Source of the DNA: a virus
Direction: 5' to 3' (one strand)
IMG/VR virus record: IMGVR_UViG_3300007276_000130
Coordinates: 1-35,776 of that record
DNA length: 35,776 nucleotides
Part shown: positions 1 through 6,846 of the stretch, one piece after another
Layout: each line of letters opens with the position of its first letter
How positions within the stretch are numbered: position 1 is the stretch's first letter
Notes under the pieces: model-generated
The model's input: only the letters and a program-made list of their open reading frames with translations
Told to the model about the DNA's origin: nothing
The model's database searches: none
Made by a program: the position numbers and the translations under genes

Positions 1-33
1 CTTCTGGCGGCATTCAGAGCCAGCCTGTCCTAA
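1..33 (+). CDS. C-terminal end of an upstream gene (partial)
   Basis: Reading from base 1 gives LLAAFRASLS followed by TAA at 31-33, ten bases before a terminator hairpin. The position makes it likely that a + strand gene ends here, but ten residues cannot identify a product. The other two forward frames stay open through the terminator, which is why this frame was preferred. The call is inference from position only. Confidence 0.3.
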   Translation, partial: LLAAFRASLS

Positions 34-43
34 CCAACCAACG

Positions 44-68
44 GCCCCTCCTCGGAGGGGCTTTTTTT
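44..68 (+). terminator. Rho-independent terminator
   Basis: A perfect 8-bp GC-rich stem, GCCCCTCC (44-51) with GGAGGGGC (54-61), has a 2-nt apex and is followed directly by seven T residues (62-68). It would stop + strand transcription entering from the left and insulate the control region that follows. There is no matching A-run on the other side, so it looks unidirectional. Confidence 0.85.
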
Positions 69-168
69 CGCCCCAAATTTTTGAAGCCAGTTCCTGCCGT
101 TGCGTTGCGTCCGTCGCACGTCGCCCTTGATACCAGTTCCAGACGTAGCGTTGCGCGTCACGCATAAC

Positions 169-190
169 AAGTTATAGGCTCCTATAACTT
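169..190. promoter_or_regulatory. Palindromic site copy 1 (operator-like)
   Basis: A 22-bp near-perfect palindrome: AAGTTATAGG, centre CT, CCTATAACTT. It is the first of four copies of the core GTTATAGG-NN-CCTATAAC in the left 2.9 kb. This copy has no gene start close by and lies just before the iteron cluster. Two-fold symmetry with a 2-bp centre suits a dimeric DNA-binding protein. Its centre is the complement of the centre at copy 2. Confidence 0.7.
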
Positions 191-200
191 TCCCATTCTG

Positions 201-366
201 TAATGTTACGTTTGTTACGTAATGTTCCCCTAATGTTACGTTTTTGAGAGGCAAAACGTAACATTATCCTCGTTGTATCTAATGGTATCTGAGACTAGCT
301 AGGATTACTGCACTATAGAAAAAAGACTATATTTATATATTTATCTATAATGTTACGTTTTTGAGA
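201..366. repeat. Iteron-like repeats with a 14-bp inverted repeat, left cluster
   Basis: The 10-mer TAATGTTACG occurs at 201-210, 231-240 and 348-357, and its complement at 257-266. The copies at 231 and 348 extend to an identical 19-mer, TAATGTTACGTTTTTGAGA. Copies 231-244 and 253-266 form a perfect 14-bp inverted repeat around an 8-base centre. A degenerate copy lies at 427-436. An AT-rich stretch (328-352) sits inside the cluster. Repeated 10-mers beside AT-rich DNA are typical of iteron origins or multi-site operators; which applies here is not proven. Confidence 0.7.
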
Positions 367-530
367 AAATGTGTATACGGGGTAGATCGAGAGGGTCTAC
401 TTGTAGAAAATCTCGTTACACAGAACTAATGTTACCTTTCCCACACACTCGCACGCTGACCCTCTCAATTCCCCCAAAAACGCAATAATGCAACATTGCT
501 TATTTATCAAACACTTACCGGCCCATAGGA

Positions 531-560
531 CGTAACATTGCGTAACATTACGTAACATTA
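531..560. repeat. Three tandem 10-bp iterons, right cluster
   Basis: Three back-to-back copies of CGTAACATTR at 531-540, 541-550 and 551-560, in the opposite orientation to most copies of the left cluster. One helical-turn spacing would place bound protein monomers on the same face of the DNA. The cluster ends 36 bases before the -35 box of the promoter at 597, so a bound protein could also affect transcription. Confidence 0.75.
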
Positions 561-596
561 CACTTCCTACCACTTGACACCACCAAACCACATTCC

Positions 597-625
597 TTGA
601 CATAACACGTTATATAGGCGATAAT
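597..625 (+). promoter_or_regulatory. Sigma70-type promoter
   Basis: TTGACA at 597-602, a 17-base spacer and GATAAT at 620-625. This is a perfect -35 box, optimal spacing and a -10 box with one mismatch. Transcription would start near 632 and give a leader of about 115 nt that carries palindrome copy 2 before the first gene at 748. It implies that host RNA polymerase reads the early genes. Confidence 0.75.
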
Positions 626-699
626 ATGTCTTGTTGGTCAGGGAAGGAGAATTTTGTGTTACACAGAACTCTCTACACACACCGGGCCGGCGACCACGT

Positions 700-721
700 A
701 AGTTATAGGAGCCTATAACTT
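700..721. promoter_or_regulatory. Palindromic site copy 2 (operator-like)
   Basis: AAGTTATAGG, centre AG, CCTATAACTT. It lies in the leader downstream of the promoter at 597-625 and ends 26 bases before the ATG at 748. It could be a roadblock operator on DNA, or in RNA a hairpin of 7 bp with a 4-nt loop close to the ribosome binding site. Confidence 0.75.
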
Positions 722-747
722 TCACAGCAACGAAACGGAGAACAACA

Positions 748-1131
748 ATGCGTAAGGTAGGAAAAGAAATAGTCGGTGCGTTCATCAAGGGCGAGACCAA
801 ATCAATGGCTAACACCGAGTCCGTGTTCAACCACGCCACCCGCAACCTTGACCTGTTACTGCACGGCAACCGCATTGCCACCATGTCGAATCAAGATGGG
901 GTAAAGAAGTTATGGGTGTCCTGTGGCGGATACGAGAAGGATGTGAACGGGCGTAAGGTACTAGCACCGTCGCGCACCACGCAGTCCCGACTCAATGCGC
1001 TGTTCCGTCTGCTCGACATGCCCGAGCGTGTGTACATCAAGGGCGGCGTTCAGTATCTCGACTGCCGACGCCACGGCACCGTCAACCTCATGGCACTACG
1101 CAAGAGCGCGGTGCTCGTATCAGTTCACTAA
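748..1131 (+). CDS. Hypothetical early phage protein (127 aa)
   Basis: First gene after the control region. ATG at 748 has a CGGAG ribosome binding site seven bases upstream. The product is small and basic; residues about 68-115 (RKVLAPSRTTQSRLNALFRL and the following YIKGGVQYLDC stretch) look like a compact alpha/beta fold. No family was recognised. Its place directly behind the promoter and an operator-like palindrome suggests immediate-early expression and a regulatory or host-takeover role, which is inference from position only. Confidence 0.75.
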   Translation: MRKVGKEIVGAFIKGETKSMANTESVFNHATRNLDLLLHGNRIATMSNQDGVKKLWVSCGGYEKDVNGRKVLAPSRTTQSRLNALFRLLDMPERVYIKGGVQYLDCRRHGTVNLMALRKSAVLVSVH

Positions 1132-1137
1132 CCCAAA

Positions 1138-1155
1138 GTTATAGGAACCTATAAC
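1138..1155. promoter_or_regulatory. Palindromic site copy 3 (operator-like)
   Basis: GTTATAGG, centre AA, CCTATAAC, placed between the stop at 1131 and the ATG at 1178 and ending 22 bases before that start. The surrounding 26 bases are identical to those around copy 4, so the conserved element reaches beyond the palindrome on both sides (CAA before, AAAC after). No separate promoter with good boxes is visible here, which leaves an RNA-level role open. Confidence 0.75.
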
Positions 1156-1177
1156 AAACCAACAAAGAGAACTTCAC

Positions 1178-1792
1178 ATGAAAATGAAAGATCTTATTGA
1201 TTCTGTACAACAGGTCGATCCAAACATCTGGGGCAACCCAGAGAAGCCGCAGCTAGAGAACATGCCGACTATCATCTTTGACATCGACGGCACACTGGCT
1301 GACATCGAACATCGGCGGCACTTTGTCACCGGCAAGAAAAAGGACTTTGATGCCTTCAATGCAGCGATGGTCAACGACACGCCCAACCAGCCGATAGTAA
1401 GCCTACTGTGGATGAGTCTGAGTCGTTTCGATCCGACCCAAGTTATCTTTTGCACCGGACGCATGGAACAGTTCCGCGAGGTTACCCGTAACTTCTTATT
1501 AGATGGCTGTGAGGTGGAAGAATTCCTGAGTCTGGTGATGGATGACAAGCTCCGCAGCGAACCCAAGTACCGTCGAATGGTCGAGGATCATCTGGATACC
1601 TACCTGATGATGCGTCCTGACAACCGTAGGCATGACCCTGACAAAGACATCAAACAGGACATGCTCAACGAGATACTGAAAACCGTGGACAAGAGCAACA
1701 TCTTGTTTGCAGTAGATGACCGCCAGCGTGTGGTCGATATGTGGCGATCCAACGGCATAACCTGTTTGCAGGTAGCCGAAGGCAACTTTTAA
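1178..1792 (+). CDS. Polynucleotide kinase 3'-phosphatase-type HAD phosphatase
   Basis: 204 aa. Residues 31-200 match the phosphatase half of T4-type polynucleotide kinase: the catalytic motif FDIDGTLAD with D35 and D37, FCTGR with T93 and R95, the MMRPDNRRHD stretch followed by K159, and a DDRQRVVDMWR motif with D180 and D181. In the family this domain removes 3'-phosphates from nucleic acid ends so that they can be ligated or extended. There is no P-loop kinase domain, so this is a stand-alone 3'-phosphatase, and no ligase lies in the window. Start at 1178 follows an AAGAGA box; a second ATG two codons on (1184) is possible. The substrate (DNA or RNA) cannot be told from sequence. Confidence 0.85.
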   Translation: MKMKDLIDSVQQVDPNIWGNPEKPQLENMPTIIFDIDGTLADIEHRRHFVTGKKKDFDAFNAAMVNDTPNQPIVSLLWMSLSRFDPTQVIFCTGRMEQFREVTRNFLLDGCEVEEFLSLVMDDKLRSEPKYRRMVEDHLDTYLMMRPDNRRHDPDKDIKQDMLNEILKTVDKSNILFAVDDRQRVVDMWRSNGITCLQVAEGNF

Positions 1793-1818
1793 CCAAAACC
1801 AACGATAAGGAGTTCCAC

Positions 1819-2751
1819 ATGGAACAAGCAAACAACATCCACCAACTGGCCCAAGGCCCAACCGTAAACGCACCCAGCATCAGTTCATCTTCTGTGCTGG
1901 TCGAGCTAAGGATCTCAACGTGGACTGCGCGTAAGCTCGACAAGTCAGCATCGCGTAAGGTCGCAGCGGATAACGGCGCGTCAGCCAAGGCCGGTAACTA
2001 CAACAAGAACCTGCTCGCCGGTTGTACTGAACTGGAAGACCTAAAGAAGTTTGTAGGTAACGCACGCAACACCCACTACGCAATGACCCTGCCGTGGTCT
2101 GACATGGGGCTACGTCTGGTGCCGACATCTCAATACTTCGACTACCAGAACACCATGACAGATCTGGAGCAAGAGTTCCGCCGGTTGTACCAACTGTTCG
2201 AGGATGCGTACCAGTGGCGTACATCCACCGCGATGGCAGAACTAGGTAACATGTTTAGTCACGATGACTACCCGCCGGTTGACGAGCTGCGTAGAAAGTT
2301 CGGATGGAATCTGGCTGTTCAACCACTGCCCGAGGCCGGTGACTTCCGACTCGACATACCCAACGAACAGCAAGAAGTTCTCAAGCAACAGTATGACTCG
2401 TTCTACCGTGGGGCTATCGAGTCTGCGATGGATGACATCTGGGCGCGGTTACACAAGAACCTAGAGACTGTGCTGCGTCAGCTATCCCCGAAAGATGAGC
2501 TAGATGCCAAGGGTAATCAGAAATATAACAAGTTATACGATAGCGTCTTCGACACGTCGCTGGAGCTGATACGTATGATGCGTGACTTCAACCTGACTGG
2601 TGACACCCAGATGACTGCGATTGCAGACCAGCTAGAGGATGCGCTGTACGGCGTGAACACCGATGCGCTCAAGAACAGCGAGACGCTACGTCTGGACAAA
2701 CAGCAGCAGGTCAAAGACATCATCAGCAAACTACCGTCCTTGGATCTGTAA
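1819..2751 (+). CDS. Helical protein, DUF3150-like, partner of the AAA/VWA pair
   Basis: ATG at 1819 was chosen because AAGGAG lies six bases upstream; the open frame begins earlier but would overlap the previous gene. The 310-aa product is mostly helical, with a central stretch about residues 90-230 (MTLPWSDMGLRLVP, then helices with EFRRLYQLFEDAYQW, then FGWNL). This arrangement recalls DUF3150 proteins, which on plasmids and integrative elements sit next to MoxR-type ATPases and CobT/VWA proteins. The same order is seen here. The family call rests on remembered pattern and context and is moderate. Function is unknown; it may be a substrate or adaptor of the ATPase. Confidence 0.65.
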   Translation: MEQANNIHQLAQGPTVNAPSISSSSVLVELRISTWTARKLDKSASRKVAADNGASAKAGNYNKNLLAGCTELEDLKKFVGNARNTHYAMTLPWSDMGLRLVPTSQYFDYQNTMTDLEQEFRRLYQLFEDAYQWRTSTAMAELGNMFSHDDYPPVDELRRKFGWNLAVQPLPEAGDFRLDIPNEQQEVLKQQYDSFYRGAIESAMDDIWARLHKNLETVLRQLSPKDELDAKGNQKYNKLYDSVFDTSLELIRMMRDFNLTGDTQMTAIADQLEDALYGVNTDALKNSETLRLDKQQQVKDIISKLPSLDL

Positions 2752-2772
2752 TCAGATCTCTAGGTTTAACGT

Positions 2773-2813
2773 GGTACGCCCTGTATAATAGTAGGACACA
2801 ACAGGGCGATACC
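2773..2813. promoter_or_regulatory. Inverted repeat enclosing a TATAAT box
   Basis: CGCCCTGT (2777-2784) and ACAGGGCG (2801-2808) form an 8-bp inverted repeat that extends, with one extra base, to GGTA and ATACC on the outside. TATAAT lies at 2784-2789 inside it, but no good -35 box was found at the right distance. It may be a second promoter with an overlapping operator, or only a hairpin between the genes ending at 2751 and starting at 2887. Confidence 0.4.
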
Positions 2814-2845
2814 GCCTACCATCAACCAACGCTAACAACCACAAA

Positions 2846-2863
2846 GTTATAGGAACCTATAAC
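2846..2863. promoter_or_regulatory. Palindromic site copy 4 (operator-like)
   Basis: GTTATAGG, centre AA, CCTATAAC, ending 23 bases before the ATG at 2887 and followed by an AAAGGAG ribosome binding site. With the copies at 700, 1138 and 169 it defines a phage-specific element placed at nearly constant distance from three early gene starts. Confidence 0.75.
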
Positions 2864-2886
2864 AAACACAACGAAAGGAGATAGCC

Positions 2887-3990
2887 ATGAGCTATGCACA
2901 ACAAACTTACGCACTGAACCTCGACCAAGCCGAATCGCTGATCCTAGCAGTCGGTGACAATCGGACGGTTCTACTTCAAGGCCACATGGGTACAGGTAAG
3001 TCATCACTACTTACCACACTTGCAGCAGCAAGACCGGATCATGTGCCATGCTACTTCGACTGCACGACCAAGGACTTGGGTGACATCACGATACCCAACA
3101 TCGCCAAGCTGGATGACGGCACTGGCTATGTGACGTACCTGACCAACGAGGAATTGGGTGCCCACAACAACAAGCCGATTATCCTGATGATTGACGAGTT
3201 CGGTAAGGCCAACCCCGCAGTCAAGAATGCCCTGTTACGTCTGATCCTCGAACGCAAGATCGGCAGCTACACGCTGCACCCCGACTCTATCGTGTTCGCC
3301 ACGACTAACCTTGGCAGCGAGGGTGTGGGTGATCTGTTACCTGCACATGCCCGCAACCGTATCACCGTGGTCGAGACTAAGAAGCCCACCGCTATGGAGT
3401 GGGTCGAGTGGGGCATCAGCAACGGTGTCGATCACACAATACTGGGCTGGGCCAAAGAAACTCCCGAGGTCATGCAAGACTTCCGCGATGTACCGAATCC
3501 AGATGACAACCAGTACATCTTTCATCCCAAAGCTGTGGATCGGGCTGCGTTCTGCACGCCACGTTCACTACACGCAGCGAGTGACATCTTGCAACGCCGT
3601 GAGGGGCTAGATGATGACACGTTACAGGCAGCACTCATTGGTACCATCGGTACCCGAGCCGCCGCAGACTTCATGTCATTCCTCAAGCTGGCTGACCAGC
3701 TACCGTCATTGGAGTCAATCAAGAACGATCCTGACAATGCCACGGTGCCAACATCCCAAGCTGCTGTCTGCATGGTGGTGTTCAAAGCACTGTCAGCATT
3801 GGAGCGTGACTGGGCCGATGCGTGGATGACATACATCAACCGGCTGGACAAGGAAGCCCAAGGTCTGTTCGCCAACGGCGTTCGATCCAGCAAATACAAC
3901 AAGACCAAGCAGTCCATGATTATGCAGAACAAGCTGTTTACTCAATGGGCTATGGACAACAACTACATGTTCGCAGCGGACAAGGTATAA
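2887..3990 (+). CDS. MoxR/CobS-like AAA+ ATPase
   Basis: 367 aa. Walker A is GHMGTGKSS (G32 to S39), Walker B is LMIDE (100-104) and the sensor-1 Asn is N141 in FATTN; an arginine-rich HARNR follows as a candidate Arg finger. MoxR-type ATPases act as ring-shaped chaperones that remodel or insert cofactors into a partner, usually a VWA-domain protein. The very next gene encodes a VWA protein nine bases away, so they probably work together. The region after residue 190 is helical lid plus a C-terminal extension of unknown role. Start at 2887 has AAAGGAG upstream. Similar CobS-like genes are known in other phages, where their function is unsettled. Confidence 0.9.
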   Translation: MSYAQQTYALNLDQAESLILAVGDNRTVLLQGHMGTGKSSLLTTLAAARPDHVPCYFDCTTKDLGDITIPNIAKLDDGTGYVTYLTNEELGAHNNKPIILMIDEFGKANPAVKNALLRLILERKIGSYTLHPDSIVFATTNLGSEGVGDLLPAHARNRITVVETKKPTAMEWVEWGISNGVDHTILGWAKETPEVMQDFRDVPNPDDNQYIFHPKAVDRAAFCTPRSLHAASDILQRREGLDDDTLQAALIGTIGTRAAADFMSFLKLADQLPSLESIKNDPDNATVPTSQAAVCMVVFKALSALERDWADAWMTYINRLDKEAQGLFANGVRSSKYNKTKQSMIMQNKLFTQWAMDNNYMFAADKV

Positions 3991-3999
3991 GGAGATAAC

Positions 4000-5259
4000 A
4001 TGTTAGCACTAAACCAACAACTGACCGCCGAGCAGCGGATCACCAAAGCAGTGATAGATATTACTGCTCACCCACGGTACATGGCCTTGGCTGGTGTACT
4101 CATGGTGGGCAACAAGACTGTCAGCGATGACGTACCGACTGCATGTACCAACGGACGTGACGAGATATATGGCCGAGCGTTCGTTGATTCCCTGACCGAT
4201 GCCGAGCTTCGCTTCTTGATACTGCATGAGTGCTATCACAAGATGTACCGGCACCTGATAACGTGGAAACACTTGCACGACAAGAACCACAACCTCGCTA
4301 ATGCGTCATGCGACTACAACATCAATGGCAAGCTGGTCGATGAGAACCGAGAGGACGGCTTCGCCGCTATGCCACGCGATGCGGACGGCAACCAGATCGG
4401 GCTATACGATGAGCAGTTCCGCAAGCCCGATGGGTCATGGTCTGATACTGCCGTGATCTTCAAGGCATTGGATGATGGTACGCAGGAACCACCCAAAGGT
4501 GGTGGCGGCAACCCAGCCCCACCTAACGGCAAGGGCGATAGTGACGAGCCACGGGGTTTCGATGACCATGACTGGGAGGGCGCAGATAACCTGTCAGACG
4601 ATGAGGTCAAAGATCTTGAGAAAGAGATCGACGTAGCGATACGTCAGGGCAGCATGATAGCCAGTAAGTCAGGTGTTACGGGCAACCGTCTACTCGATGA
4701 GCTTATGCAATTGCAGGTCGATTGGCGTGAGGTACTGCGCGAGTTCATCCAGACAACCTGTACTGGCAACGACTACTCCACATGGAAACGTCCCAACCGT
4801 CGATACATTGGTGCCGGTGTCTATCTGCCCAGCGGTATCAGCGAGAAGGTCGATGAGCTTGTGATTGCTATTGATACGTCAGGGTCTATCCCCGACTCCG
4901 ATCTGGCTGTGTTCCTGTCAGAAGTTCAGTCGATCTGCACTACGGTCAAGCCCGACAAGGTTCGCTTACTGTACTGGGGTCACGAGGTTGTGGGTGACGA
5001 GTCATACGCTACGCACGAGCTAGACACGCTGGCCCAATCTACCAGACCTAAAGGTGGCGGCGGTACCGATGTTGAGTGCGTGGTCGAGTACATGCAGCGA
5101 CATCAGATCAAGCCACAAGCAACGATCATCTTCACCGATGGCTACCTGTTCGGTGACTGGGGTACATGGGACTGCCCAACTCTGTGGTGTGTGATCGACA
5201 ACCAACACGCGACTCCCAACAACGGCAAGGTCGTGCACATTCAGTCGAGCGACATGTGA
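4000..5259 (+). CDS. Metallopeptidase-like / VWA-domain protein (CobT-like partner)
   Basis: 419 aa. The N-terminal part carries HECYH (76-80) in ILHECYHKMYRH, a zinc-metallopeptidase-type motif. Residues about 150-225 are a Gly/Pro/acidic linker. The C-terminal VWA-like domain has a complete MIDAS set: D292-T-S294-G-S296, T356-D357 in GGGGTD, and D380 in FTDG. This two-domain build matches the DUF2201/VWA-like predicted metallopeptidases that pair with MoxR ATPases. It probably binds a divalent metal through MIDAS and docks on the ATPase of the preceding gene; whether HECYH is catalytic is not known. AAGGAG precedes the ATG. Confidence 0.9.
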   Translation: MLALNQQLTAEQRITKAVIDITAHPRYMALAGVLMVGNKTVSDDVPTACTNGRDEIYGRAFVDSLTDAELRFLILHECYHKMYRHLITWKHLHDKNHNLANASCDYNINGKLVDENREDGFAAMPRDADGNQIGLYDEQFRKPDGSWSDTAVIFKALDDGTQEPPKGGGGNPAPPNGKGDSDEPRGFDDHDWEGADNLSDDEVKDLEKEIDVAIRQGSMIASKSGVTGNRLLDELMQLQVDWREVLREFIQTTCTGNDYSTWKRPNRRYIGAGVYLPSGISEKVDELVIAIDTSGSIPDSDLAVFLSEVQSICTTVKPDKVRLLYWGHEVVGDESYATHELDTLAQSTRPKGGGGTDVECVVEYMQRHQIKPQATIIFTDGYLFGDWGTWDCPTLWCVIDNQHATPNNGKVVHIQSSDM

Positions 5260-5636
5260 AGACCGCCGTAGACAAAGAACGCAAGAAGGAGCTAAAGCCT
5301 TACCTTGATGCGTTCTGGGAGTGGGGGTGTGTGATGGCACAACTGCTACCCGTAACAGACTGGGAGTATGTCAGCGCAGTCAAGCACCTACTGCGGGATG
5401 AAAAGGTGCTGATGAGTGGGCCGTGGTCTGGCGTGAACAAGTATGACGGTGACAAGGTACAACGTATTATTATGGAAGATGGTCATACACTACGTGTACC
5501 ACTGTTAGCTTTGTTTACACTACGATCTGATATAAGATACATTACTACGCAAGGAGATAAGAGAAAAGTGCGTAGACAATTCAATCAATGGGTCAACGTG
5601 GCCTGTGGTTTGATTACAACAACGAAAGAGGAATGA
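5256..5636 (+). CDS. Hypothetical protein, coupled to the VWA gene (126 aa)
   Basis: GTG at 5256 overlaps the stop of the VWA gene (ATGTGA), which suggests translational coupling; there is no strong ribosome binding site of its own. An ATG at 5334 is an alternative start, but the residues before it (KERKKELKPYLDAFWEWG) look like real protein. The product is basic, with an N-terminal helix and a central WSGVNKYDGDKVQRIIMEDG stretch likely to be beta. No family was recognised. Its place at the end of the ATPase/VWA run makes a role with that system possible. Confidence 0.6.
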   Translation: MKTAVDKERKKELKPYLDAFWEWGCVMAQLLPVTDWEYVSAVKHLLRDEKVLMSGPWSGVNKYDGDKVQRIIMEDGHTLRVPLLALFTLRSDIRYITTQGDKRKVRRQFNQWVNVACGLITTTKEE

Positions 5637-5640
5637 TGTT

Positions 5641-6507
5641 ATGAGTTACATAAGAAAGATGCACAATAAGTTCATAATGCGGGTGCAAGAAATCGTGCAC
5701 TCCGATGGTAAGAATTTACCACGCCAACCATCGCCAAATCTAAAGAAGTTTCAGGATGCGCTGCGTAAGAAGATGCGCGGTGTGCAGTTCAGTACAAGCA
5801 TTACGGATTCTTGCTGGGTGTACTACCCTCACGAGACGTTTGCGCGAGGTAGGCTCATTGATCGTTTGGAGCCTAATGTGCGGCGCACGTTCGCGGTTAG
5901 CAGCCGCACGATCACTAACGAAAGGTACGCAGACCACAGCGCAGAACATCGTATGCAGTGGAGTAAGAACTTAAACACGGCGGTGAAGAAAGCTGCGGCA
6001 GCACTGGTCGAGTGGTCAGCACTTGAAATGTCAACAATACATGCTCGTGTTTACGATAAAAATCGTAGCGATTTGATATACGCCTCGTCACAGAAACGAA
6101 CCGAGGCACTAGCTGACTTGGGCGTTACAGGGCACAGCCCCGCGTTTGCCACGCTTCAGAGTATGATCCACCAGATAACAGATTTGGACGTAAAGTCTAA
6201 GGTCGAAGAGGTACTGCGCCACGAGAAAGAGAACGCTGAATTAGAATCCGTCGGGGCGACTCCCACGTTTGTGCACGTATGTCAGGACTACAGGGGCCGT
6301 CAGATCTTAGAGGCTCAGAAGATAGACCGAATATACTACAGTGCGGTAGACGCAACCCAAGTACCCAAACGCTACGTCGAGGGTACCCAAGACGATGAGC
6401 ACGGGGAGTTGATCGGCAAGATCAGCGTCCTGAATATGGCTACCGTAGGTGACTACGTGACTGGCGTTGGTATGAAAGCTGACGAGGACATGTTCTATGT
6501 CTGCTAA
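5641..6507 (+). CDS. Hypothetical protein with VLNM-GVG C-terminal motif (288 aa)
   Basis: ATG at 5641, preceded by AAAGAGGA. The product is basic and mixed helical in its first 220 residues and was not recognised. Its last 29 residues (KISVLNMATV, then VTGVGMKADEDMFYVC) closely resemble the end of the next protein, which ends KLVVLNML, then VAGVGLRTGQDSFWVYG. The two genes overlap by 11 bases. This suggests that a small C-terminal beta domain was duplicated and that the longer protein added an N-terminal module. No catalytic motif is visible. Confidence 0.7.
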   Translation: MSYIRKMHNKFIMRVQEIVHSDGKNLPRQPSPNLKKFQDALRKKMRGVQFSTSITDSCWVYYPHETFARGRLIDRLEPNVRRTFAVSSRTITNERYADHSAEHRMQWSKNLNTAVKKAAAALVEWSALEMSTIHARVYDKNRSDLIYASSQKRTEALADLGVTGHSPAFATLQSMIHQITDLDVKSKVEEVLRHEKENAELESVGATPTFVHVCQDYRGRQILEAQKIDRIYYSAVDATQVPKRYVEGTQDDEHGELIGKISVLNMATVGDYVTGVGMKADEDMFYVC

Positions 6508-6811
6508 GTATTTCGAGACGCTACGCATGATCGAGGACATAGCCACCACGCTAGGTAACCAAAACAAGTTAACACATAAGGGGCCGATCTACCACATCAA
6601 GGTAGACCCTAATACAGATGTGTGGAAATTAACCTGTTTAGGTACGGAATGTGTTGACTCGCCCTACGAACCTATTTATCGTGGTATGGAAACCCTACCG
6701 GCAGACCTACGGAAAAAGCTGGTGGTTCTGAATATGTTAGAGCCACAACAGTCTGAAGTAGCCGGAGTGGGGTTGCGGACGGGACAGGATAGCTTTTGGG
6801 TTTACGGATAA
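6497..6811 (+). CDS. Hypothetical protein, same C-terminal motif as its neighbour (104 aa)
   Basis: ATG at 6497 lies inside the end of the preceding gene, with a GAGGA box upstream. The product is a small alpha/beta protein that carries the VLNM, then VxGVG, then DxFxV pattern in its last 30 residues, as the preceding 288-aa protein does. That makes the pair partial paralogs. Function was not recognised. After its stop a small hairpin, CACTG-ATAC-CAGTG (6817-6830), separates it from the next gene. Confidence 0.7.
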   Translation: MSAKYFETLRMIEDIATTLGNQNKLTHKGPIYHIKVDPNTDVWKLTCLGTECVDSPYEPIYRGMETLPADLRKKLVVLNMLEPQQSEVAGVGLRTGQDSFWVYG

Positions 6812-6846
6812 CGAGACACTGATACCAGTGCCCACGGAGAAACAGG

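Larger units (their letters stand above)
69..747. promoter_or_regulatory. Non-coding control region, candidate replication origin and early promoter region
   Basis: About 680 bases with no convincing gene on either strand. It holds iteron-like repeats, a perfect inverted repeat, the AT-rich stretch 328-352, a near-consensus sigma70 promoter (597-625) and two copies of the GTTATAGG palindrome (169-190 and 700-721). It also holds a 13-bp direct repeat, GTTACACAGAACT, at 415-427 and 658-670, and an imperfect 23-bp direct repeat at 87-109 and 133-155 with three mismatches. Such a mix between a terminator and the first early gene is typical of a phage control or origin region. The origin role is inference. 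Confidence 0.6.

Noticed and set aside
30-254. A 74-codon frame on the - strand across the terminator and the first iterons
   Set aside because: It runs through the terminator stem, the palindrome and the iterons, has no good ribosome binding site, and its sequence is explained by those repeats.
531-560. Tandem repeats considered as a CRISPR array
   Set aside because: Three 10-bp units without spacers; the 219/108-bp and 12-bp repeats are in-frame coding repeats. No cas genes apart from a Cas4-like nuclease in a replication context.
397-884. Two - strand frames (397-603 and 567-884) in the control region
   Set aside because: They cover tandem iterons, the sigma70 promoter and the start of a convincing + strand gene. 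Composition is not protein-like.
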